Assembly: GCA_900545785.1 (NCBI GenBank)
Contig: URAA01000034.1
Location: 1-12,589, forward strand
Direction: 5' to 3'
Length of the DNA stretch: 12,589 nt
DNA from: an uncultured Dialister sp.
Lineage (GTDB): Bacteria; Bacillota; Negativicutes; Veillonellales; Dialisteraceae
Of the stretch, positions 7,835-12,589 are shown one piece after another. The translations under genes and the position numbers were made by a program. The notes beneath the pieces were generated by a model. The model did no database searches. It had not been told where the DNA came from and saw only the letters and a list, made by a program, of their open reading frames with translations. Every line of letters begins with the position of its first letter. Positions within the stretch are counted from its first letter, which is position 1.

Positions 7835-7841
7835 CATTATT

Positions 7842-8480
7842 TTACAGCCTTTCTATGATTTCTCTCGCCCATTTTTGATTGATATCCACATCTGTCGGCG
7901 AAAGAAGATCGATCCTGTCCTTTGCTTTTTCTTTCAATACATCATACAGAGACTGATCAAATTCCATCCCTGCCTGCATGACGCCGCGGCTTCTCAGGAT
8001 AAATCCCTTTTCTCCCTCTTCATTGATGACGAAGAATATTTCATCGATGCCCTTGTCTTTATAATGAGCTTCCAGATTGGAAAAAATGCCGCTTTTTATG
8101 ATTTCTACAATTTTATCATCCAAGGAAGCATCAAAAATAATCAATTTTTCTTTGAACTCATTATGAGACATGACGATGCGTTTTGTATAATCTTTAAATA
8201 CATTGTCCCTCGATTTCATGACGCGCCGCATTTCATCGCAGTTTGAGCCGTCGGCATCACAAAAGATGAGTCTTTTTTCTTTCGGTTCATGATAAAGAAA
8301 ATTATAATTCACCATGGACGAAGTACCGCAGTCGGGACAATGAAAACGAAAAGCTTCATCATTTCTTACTTTCTCCCGCATATCCGGATCGACCATGATA
8401 TTGATACTGTCCCAAACTTTAAACATCTCTTTTCTGCCGCATTTCGGGCAGACGATTTCCTGCATTTGTACTTCTGACAT
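7842..8480 (-). CDS. CpXC-domain zinc-ribbon protein
   Basis: A 212-aa cytoplasmic protein whose N-terminal half looks like the CpXC family. Two CPxC knuckles (C11/C14 in CPKCG and C48/C51 in CPDCG) should bind one zinc, followed by the typical NYNFLYHEP stretch (residues 57-65). The C-terminal half (about 100-212) is a mixed alpha/beta region with no motif I know. The family's function is undescribed as far as I recall. A longer frame starts at 8513, but the ATG at 8478-8480 (MSEVQMQEIVCPKCG) has AAAGGA seven bases upstream and brings the first zinc knuckle close to the N-terminus as expected. It is a single-gene unit between its own promoter and terminator. Confidence 0.82.
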   Translation of the reverse strand: MSEVQMQEIVCPKCGRKEMFKVWDSINIMVDPDMREKVRNDEAFRFHCPDCGTSSMVNYNFLYHEPKEKRLIFCDADGSNCDEMRRVMKSRDNVFKDYTKRIVMSHNEFKEKLIIFDASLDDKIVEIIKSGIFSNLEAHYKDKGIDEIFFVINEEGEKGFILRSRGVMQAGMEFDQSLYDVLKEKAKDRIDLLSPTDVDINQKWAREIIERL

Positions 8481-8574
8481 TCTCTTGTCCTTTATTATTT
8501 GAAATGACTGCAAGGGAAAGAAATTATTTCTTAAAAACCGCAGCGCCCTGAAATCTCACGATCCCGTCTGATTC

Positions 8575-8583
8575 ATTATACCA
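8575..8583 (-). promoter_or_regulatory. Extended -10 promoter of the CpXC gene
   Basis: On the minus strand TGGTATAAT fits the extended -10 consensus TGnTATAAT exactly, about 95 bases upstream of the CpXC start. No good -35 hexamer is found at 16-18 bp. The predicted leader is long, near 88 nt, with no strong fold that I can see. The element lies in the 107-base gap behind the stalk-domain gene, in which no terminator hairpin is evident. Confidence 0.5.
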
Positions 8584-8620
8584 TGCACCGAAATGAAAGA
8601 CGGGTAAACCGGATATTTCC

Positions 8621-9391
8621 TTATTTTTTCTCCTGTTCTTTCTTATCTTCCTCGTCCTGTATATAGACTTTTTGCGGTTCTATGGAAATTTTATTATCCA
8701 TAATCAGAACATTATTGAAAAAGCGGCGGAAAATGACGACCGGCGCATATAAGCGATCCGCTATCAGCCGGGGAGGTTCCTGCATTTCTTCCTCGCCCGA
8801 TAAATCAATCACTTTCAATTTTCCTTTAAATCTGACTATTCTTTCTCCTGCTTTTATATAAACTCCCTGAATGGAATCTTCTATAAAAGCCGTATTTTCA
8901 TCGGCATTCCACGTTACTTTATAACCGAGACTTTCTGCTACGGGACGGATCGGCACCAGAATGACCGCTTTTTCATTCACCCACGGATAGGGATATTCGG
9001 ACGTGTCCGCCGTTTTTCCGTTCACTTCCAATACACCCGTTCCCGCTGTCATTCCTTCATCCGGAATTTCCGACGATTTTTCCGTCTTCACCGGAATTTC
9101 TTCTTCTGCTTTTTCATTATTTTCCGTCTCGGCAGTTTTCATAAAAGAAAGACGTTTCGCCGAGATCGCTTCATCGTTTTCAATCACCTTTGTTTGCATA
9201 AGCTCCGGTTTTTCCGATGAAACCGTTTCTGCGATTCTTTCTTCTTTTTTCTCTTTGACCGATACGGCAGATACCGTGCTTTCTTCAGCCGGCTTTACCG
9301 TATTTTCCGCCGCTTCCGCCTCACAAGCCATATATCCTGCAGTCACAAAGGCCAACGCGAGCAGGAGAACAGCTTTCTTGCCGTTTTTCAA
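8621..9391 (-). CDS. Exported copper-amine-oxidase-N-like (stalk) domain protein
   Basis: A 256-aa exported protein. Residues 1-28 form a signal peptide (KNGKK, hydrophobic 7-19). Cleavage is probably at AEA-AE near 28; the YMAC at 20-23 is only a poor lipobox. Residues 30-118 are a low-complexity Glu/Lys/Ser/Thr spacer. Residues 121-238 match the copper amine oxidase N-terminal-like fold (PF07833): a beta-rich domain with VPIRPVAESLGYKVTWNADENTAFI (in pieces, 146-170) and LYAPVVIFRRFF (214-225). The domain is not an enzyme; in Negativicutes it occurs in cell-envelope proteins and probably binds wall or other envelope parts. The tail is very acidic and basic (DEEDKKEQEKK). The start codon is TTG (9389-9391), with AGGAGG four bases upstream; no in-frame ATG fits better. 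It lies 59 nt behind the nitroreductase gene on the same strand and may share its transcript. Confidence 0.83.
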   Translation of the reverse strand: MKNGKKAVLLLALAFVTAGYMACEAEAAENTVKPAEESTVSAVSVKEKKEERIAETVSSEKPELMQTKVIENDEAISAKRLSFMKTAETENNEKAEEEIPVKTEKSSEIPDEGMTAGTGVLEVNGKTADTSEYPYPWVNEKAVILVPIRPVAESLGYKVTWNADENTAFIEDSIQGVYIKAGERIVRFKGKLKVIDLSGEEEMQEPPRLIADRLYAPVVIFRRFFNNVLIMDNKISIEPQKVYIQDEEDKKEQEKK

Positions 9392-9450
9392 AATTCCTCC
9401 TTTATGTCTTCGGAAAAGACTGAATCAATTCTTCACACACATTTATAAAA

Positions 9451-9996
9451 CTATAATTTGAAAGTCAATACTTCCTTCAAAGGTTTTCTTTCATTCGCAG
9501 CAGGAATCACTTCCGGATATCCCAGTGCGATGATGCAGGAGACATCATAATTTTCAGGAAGTTCCAGTATGGTTTTGATCTTTTCTTCGTCATAACGGCC
9601 CATGATCAAGCTTCCCAGTCCGACAGAACGGGCAGCAAGGCAAAGATGATCCGCCGCCATGCCTGCATCGAAAGACTGCCAGTGAGATCCCTTCGTCGTC
9701 GAAGGAGTTCCGTCTTTTTCATAACCGGAGAGGCCTTTGATGACACAGAGCACCATCAGGGCAGGCGCTTCATGAATATTTTCCGTGTTCCACGGGAATT
9801 GTTTTGTACATTCGTCGGCAATCTTGTTTTTCAGATCTCTGTTCAGCACCGCTATGTATCTGACAGGCTGCGTATTCTCCCAGCAAGAAACCATTTGAGC
9901 GATTTCAACTATATTTTCAATATCCTGGGAAGAAATTTCTTCCTTTGTGTATTTTCGAATACTTCTTCTTGTGATAAGACATTCAATGGCGTCCAT
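9451..9996 (-). CDS. Nitroreductase-family FMN oxidoreductase
   Basis: A 181-aa flavoenzyme of the nitroreductase superfamily, which uses NAD(P)H to reduce nitro compounds, quinones or flavins. The true substrate cannot be read from sequence. Seen: the N-terminal FMN phosphate-binding RRSIRKYT (10-17), a Trp/Asn-Pro-like site WENTQPVRYIAV (39-50), the GLGSLIMG segment (127-134) and IIALGYPE near 155-162, then a basic C-terminal ERKPLKEV. The short length places it with the compact members lacking extra inserts. A longer frame starts with TTG at 10020, but the ATG at 9994-9996 (MDAIECLITRRS) has GGAGG eight bases upstream and fits family N-termini. Transcription comes from the consensus promoter 40 bases upstream. 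The stalk-domain gene follows on the same strand. Confidence 0.93.
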   Translation of the reverse strand: MDAIECLITRRSIRKYTKEEISSQDIENIVEIAQMVSCWENTQPVRYIAVLNRDLKNKIADECTKQFPWNTENIHEAPALMVLCVIKGLSGYEKDGTPSTTKGSHWQSFDAGMAADHLCLAARSVGLGSLIMGRYDEEKIKTILELPENYDVSCIIALGYPEVIPAANERKPLKEVLTFKL

Positions 9997-10035
9997 AGGT
10001 TTTTCCTCCGTTTCACACAACTAAGAGATATCTAT

Positions 10036-10064
10036 ATTATACGAAATCCTTTTTATTTCGTCAT
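10036..10064 (-). promoter_or_regulatory. Promoter of the nitroreductase gene
   Basis: On the minus strand TATAAT (10036-10041) lies 17 bp downstream of ATGACG (10059-10064), about 40 bases before the chosen ATG. The -10 is perfect and the -35 matches four of six bases. It lies just past the symporter terminator, so this gene starts a new unit. Confidence 0.6.
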
Positions 10065-10073
10065 CTTTTCTTA

Positions 10074-10099
10074 CAAAAAAAGACTGCGGTTTCCCGCAG
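10074..10099 (-). terminator. Rho-independent terminator of the AGCS symporter gene
   Basis: On the minus strand a stem CTGCGG-GAAA-CCGCAG (10084-10099) with a GNRA-type tetraloop is followed by TC and seven T (10075-10081). It is about 14 bases past the stop codon of the symporter. Confidence 0.9.
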
Positions 10100-10113
10100 C
10101 CGGTTCGTCAATT

Positions 10114-11556
10114 TTACTTTTCAAGTTTGGAATGGTCGAAATTATTTTCCTCATCCCACCATACGACACCTCTTTGGGAAGGAAGAACATTTCTATGGAA
10201 AATCGGGTTTTTGATTCCCGCCTTGATTTGTCTTTCATAGTCCTGCAATGCCGCTCTTGCCTGAGGGAACAAAATCAAAATGGCAGTGACGTTGGTGAGC
10301 ACCATGAATGCCATGAAAAGATCCGCCAGATTCCAAACGAGAGGCAGGTCTGCCATAGAGCCCCAGAAAACCATAAAAGCAATCAGAACGCGGAAGAGGT
10401 TAAGCGGCCATTTCTTTGTCGTCAGATGGCCTATATTGATTTCTCCGTAATAATAATTACCGATAATGGAGCTGAATGCAAAGAGGAATATGAGGAACGA
10501 AACCGCGTTCGGCGCCCATGATCCGAAATACTGCGCCAAATTCCACTGAATCAGTTCGATACCGGTCAGGCCCGAAGCTTTGTAATCACCGGAAAGAAGA
10601 ACGATAAATGCCGAAGCGGAGCAGATAAACAATGTATCCACATATACGCCGAAAGCCTGAATCAGCCCCTGTGCGACGGGATGTGTCGCATCTGCGGAAG
10701 CTGCCGCATTCGGTACGGAACCTTCCCCTGCTTCATTGGAGAAAAGTCCCCGCTTGAAACCGGTCAGTACGGCCGCACCCATTCCGCCGCCGAAAACCGC
10801 CTGATAGTCAAAAGCATCACGGAAGATGATATAGAAAACTCCCGGCAGTTCTGAAATATGGTAAATCATGATCCCGAGAGCAGTCAGGATATAGACGCCT
10901 GCCATCACAGGCACCATCCATTCCGTCACACGGGCTACACGGCCGAGACCGCCGCAGATAATAACCATCGCAAGCACGGTAACGATTCCGCCGACAATCA
11001 TCCGATCCGTTCCGAAAGCGTTATTTAATGCCAGCGCAATCGTATTGGCCTGGACGGAATTATAAATCATGCCGTAGGTTACGGAAATCAAAACGGCAAA
11101 AACGGCTGCCCAGATGCCGTGGCCGAGGCCGTTCTTCAGATAATAGGCAGGCCCGCCGCGGAATCCCGGATTTCCGTCTTCCCGAGGCACTTTATAAATT
11201 TGTCCCAATGTACTTTCTACAAAACCCGTGGCGGAGCCGATAACGGCGATGAACCACATCCAGAAAATGGCGCCGGGACCGCCGGATACGATGGCAATGG
11301 CGATACCCGCAATATTTCCCACGCCGACGCGGGAAGCCGTACTTACGCAAAAAGCCTGAAAGGAAGAAATTTCATTCCCTTCCGTTTTTCGTCCCGCCGA
11401 GCCTGCCACCAGCTTGAACATATCTGCAAAATAACGTATTTGAACAAGTCCGGTGCGAAAAGTGAAATAGAAGCCGGCACCCACCAAAAGAATAATAATG
11501 ACCGAGGACCAAAGAAGTCCGTTGATTTCCGATACTGCCTGATTAAGTAATTCCAT
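10114..11556 (-). CDS. Sodium:alanine/glycine symporter, AGCS family
   Basis: A 480-aa inner-membrane transporter of the alanine or glycine:cation symporter family (AlsT/DagA type), taking up small neutral amino acids with sodium or protons. The length is typical. Family motifs are visible: SRVGVGNIAGIA (75-86), GGPGAIFWMW (92-101), GFVESTLGQIYK (111-122), GGPAYYL (134-140) and the long conserved stretch around FKRGLFSNEAGEGS (267-280) followed by PNAAASA (282-288). About ten hydrophobic spans follow the usual layout. The ATG at 11554-11556 has AGGAAGG upstream. It is a single gene between a TATAAT promoter and a strong terminator, divergent from the unknown gene at 11800. Whether alanine, glycine or serine is the main substrate cannot be told. 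Confidence 0.96.
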   Translation of the reverse strand: MELLNQAVSEINGLLWSSVIIILLVGAGFYFTFRTGLVQIRYFADMFKLVAGSAGRKTEGNEISSFQAFCVSTASRVGVGNIAGIAIAIVSGGPGAIFWMWFIAVIGSATGFVESTLGQIYKVPREDGNPGFRGGPAYYLKNGLGHGIWAAVFAVLISVTYGMIYNSVQANTIALALNNAFGTDRMIVGGIVTVLAMVIICGGLGRVARVTEWMVPVMAGVYILTALGIMIYHISELPGVFYIIFRDAFDYQAVFGGGMGAAVLTGFKRGLFSNEAGEGSVPNAAASADATHPVAQGLIQAFGVYVDTLFICSASAFIVLLSGDYKASGLTGIELIQWNLAQYFGSWAPNAVSFLIFLFAFSSIIGNYYYGEINIGHLTTKKWPLNLFRVLIAFMVFWGSMADLPLVWNLADLFMAFMVLTNVTAILILFPQARAALQDYERQIKAGIKNPIFHRNVLPSQRGVVWWDEENNFDHSKLEK

Positions 11557-11599
11557 AACCTTCCTCTTCCCATATAATCAATAAAATAACACATTTATG

Positions 11600-11605
11600 A
11601 TTATA
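11600..11605 (-). promoter_or_regulatory. -10 element of the AGCS symporter promoter
   Basis: A perfect TATAAT on the minus strand lies 43 bases before the symporter ATG, giving a leader of about 37 nt. The -35 region at 17 bp (TGTACG, 11623-11628) is weak, so only the -10 is called. The remaining part of the divergent gap (11557-11799) holds the opposite promoter and no evident structured RNA. Confidence 0.45.
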
Positions 11606-11690
11606 CTATTTAATAAGTCTCACGTACAGTTAAAAATTTTATAAAGGAAAACCGTCTTTTTTCATTTTATTTCCCTTTTACCCGCCACTT

Positions 11691-11719
11691 TTGATAGAAT
11701 AAGAACAAGTAATTATTAT
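11691..11719 (+). promoter_or_regulatory. Sigma-70-type promoter of the 11800-12363 gene
   Basis: TTGATA (11691-11696) and TATTAT (11714-11719) are 17 bp apart, each with five of six consensus bases. Predicted transcription from near 11726 leaves a leader of about 74 nt. The segment 11719-11737 overlaps the -10 and start site and partly resembles a Fur box (13 of 19 bases by hand count). Confidence 0.65.
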
Positions 11720-11799
11720 TTAATGATAATCCTGAAACTTTGGAAAATGCGGAAAAAGAATCGGGAAATTTCTACATTTGTCATCCGGAGGTGAACATC

Positions 11800-12363
11800 A
11801 TGGCCGCTAAAAAAATATTATATGTGGTTTCCAAAAACTCCGATGTTCCCTATTCGGAAAAACTTCTTTCCCTTTTGGATATCCACTCTTCTTTCCGCAT
11901 CGTCCCTCTGACATTTGAGCAGTGGCAGTTCCAAAGAACTTCTTTTGCCGACTCGGACAAAGTTTTATTCATAGGCCACCGCCTTGCTCTTTTGGATCTT
12001 TCCCGAAAAATACAGATAAAATATAGAGAATTCGGGATTTCTTACGGCTGGTTCGGCAACAAAGCCATTCTGCAATGTGACAGAAGCACCATCAGGAAGA
12101 GAGGGGAATATGATAAATTCCTCGCCAAAATCAGAGAGGAAACGGATTTATCCGACAAAGATCTGCAGGCAAAAGAAAAAGACCTGACGGAAATATTATC
12201 TCTCACCGCTTTTGCCATTATCGCCCCCTTCGGCATTCTTATCGTAGGAACGAAACTGCTGAAAGATTATTTCCAAAATGAAAACCAGCTGGAAAAGCAG
12301 CAGTATATCTATGGCATTATTCATCTTTATAAATATCATCTGGCGGAATTTATGAATTCCTGA
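11800..12363 (+). CDS. Unknown protein with C-terminal membrane segment
   Basis: A 187-aa protein I do not recognise. Residues 1-95 look like an alpha/beta domain: strands KKILYVVS (4-11), FRIVPLTF (32-39), KVLFIG (54-59) and an aromatic GISYGWFGNKAILQ (79-92), with helices between. Residues 100-133 are highly charged (KDLQAKEKDLTE) and probably helical. A single membrane span follows (about 134-152, LSLTAFAIIAPFGILIVGTK), then a 35-residue charged/aromatic tail. No signal peptide is present, so the N-terminal domain is probably cytoplasmic and tethered by this span. The longest frame begins at 11740, but the ATG at 11800 has GGAGGTG six bases upstream and is clearly better. It has a near-consensus promoter and its own terminator, divergent from the symporter gene. 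A sensory or stress role is possible but nothing in the sequence proves it. Confidence 0.75.
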   Translation: MAAKKILYVVSKNSDVPYSEKLLSLLDIHSSFRIVPLTFEQWQFQRTSFADSDKVLFIGHRLALLDLSRKIQIKYREFGISYGWFGNKAILQCDRSTIRKRGEYDKFLAKIREETDLSDKDLQAKEKDLTEILSLTAFAIIAPFGILIVGTKLLKDYFQNENQLEKQQYIYGIIHLYKYHLAEFMNS

Positions 12364-12383
12364 TCTTGTCAAATCTATCTTCA

Positions 12384-12418
12384 AAACCCCTGCCTTCTCT
12401 TTGGCAGGGGTTTCCTTT
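12384..12418. terminator. Bidirectional terminator between convergent genes
   Basis: A perfect 11-bp stem (AAACCCCTGCC 12384-12394 with GGCAGGGGTTT 12403-12413, 8-nt loop) has T-rich sequence on the right and, read on the minus strand, TTTTG on the other side. It lies 20 bases after the stop of the 11800 gene and about 12 bases after the stop of the MocR-like minus-strand frame. Confidence 0.9.
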
Positions 12419-12425
12419 TCTCATT

Positions 12426-12559
12426 TTATTTTTTCATTTCTTTTCTTCTTTTTCTTCTTACCCGGTTGATATGCCTCTCAAAATGGCCTTCATTGATAAA
12501 TTCCGCCAATACCACTTGATCCAATACCGGAACGGTGCAGGAATAAAAACCCGTCTTTT
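12426..12559 (-). pseudogene. MocR/PLP-aminotransferase-like C-terminal fragment, apparently truncated
   Basis: A minus-strand open frame enters from the right edge and ends at TAA (12426-12428), leaving 43 codons. The peptide contains VPVLDQVVLAEFINEGHF followed by ERHINRVRRK. This matches the aminotransferase-like domain of MocR (GntR-PLP) regulators, where a Q-x-x-LA-x-FI-x-x-GHFERHI-x-R-x-R pattern precedes the small C-terminal subdomain. Intact members continue for roughly 80-100 more residues; here the frame closes after RRKRRKEMKK and a terminator follows within about 12 bases. No other frame continues the protein. It could be a decayed or 3'-truncated gene, a natural short variant, or an artefact near the contig edge. 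The family call rests on this short motif only. The last bases of the window are adapter and were excluded. Confidence 0.55.
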
Positions 12560-12589
12560 AGATCGGAAGAGCGTCGTGTAGGGAAAGAG
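12560..12589. other. Illumina TruSeq adapter sequence (artefact)
   Basis: The last 30 bases start with AGATCGGAAGAGC and continue with GTCGTGTAGGGAAAGAG. This is the standard TruSeq universal adapter read in reverse complement. These bases are not part of the genome and mark an untrimmed contig end. Confidence 0.97.

Noticed and set aside
9406..9420. Small hairpin (GTCTT/AAGAC) between the nitroreductase and stalk-domain genes
   Set aside because: Only five base pairs, no T-run, and adjacent to the ribosome site; not a credible terminator.
12366..12581. Plus-strand open frame of 71 codons at the right edge
   Set aside because: It runs through the terminator hairpin and into the Illumina adapter, has no ribosome binding site, and lies antisense to the MocR-like fragment.

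Overview
This is an ordinary-looking chromosomal stretch from a low-to-mid GC bacterium. It is probably a diderm Firmicute (Negativicutes, Veillonellaceae-like, for example a Dialister or Megasphaera relative). That placement is inferred from three things: Shine-Dalgarno-led genes with consensus sigma-70 promoters, an exported copper-amine-oxidase-N-like 'stalk' domain protein of the kind common in Negativicutes, and an exported beta-helix protein with a TonB-like Pro-Glu linker. No 16S or ribosomal marker is present. I see no rRNA, tRNA, CRISPR array, insertion sequence or prophage.

Left part (1-4535, minus strand): a four-gene unit read as nfo > DUF4153-like membrane protein > sbcD > sbcC, led by an extended -10 promoter. 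Two junctions are ATGA start/stop overlaps and the third gap is 16 nt, so the genes are tightly coupled. Nfo (AP endonuclease) and SbcCD (Mre11/Rad50-type nuclease) are DNA repair enzymes. The membrane protein between them is the odd partner. sbcC runs off the left edge.

Middle (4536-8480): a divergent intergenic region with two promoters leads rightwards into an exported 534-aa beta-helix protein of unknown role. That gene is closed by a perfect bidirectional hairpin shared with a convergent unknown gene (6458-7024). Behind it lie upp (uracil salvage), with its own promoter and terminator, and a CpXC zinc-ribbon protein, also with its own promoter and terminator.

Right part (8621-11556, minus strand): an AGCS-family sodium:alanine/glycine symporter with promoter and terminator. 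After it comes a nitroreductase-family gene with its own promoter, followed at 59 nt by an exported stalk-domain protein that starts with TTG. Divergent from the symporter is a short membrane-anchored protein of unknown function (11800-12363) with a near-consensus promoter. It ends at a bidirectional terminator facing the 3' end of a MocR/PLP-type reading frame that appears cut short.

The last 30 bases (12560-12589) match Illumina TruSeq adapter and are not biological, so the right edge is a contig end. Several start codons were moved inward from the longest reading frame to fit ribosome binding sites (6458-7024, upp, CpXC, nitroreductase, 11800 gene). No obvious new defence or mobile system was found. 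The items most worth following are the repair operon with its embedded membrane protein, the two unknown or exported proteins, and the truncated MocR-like end.
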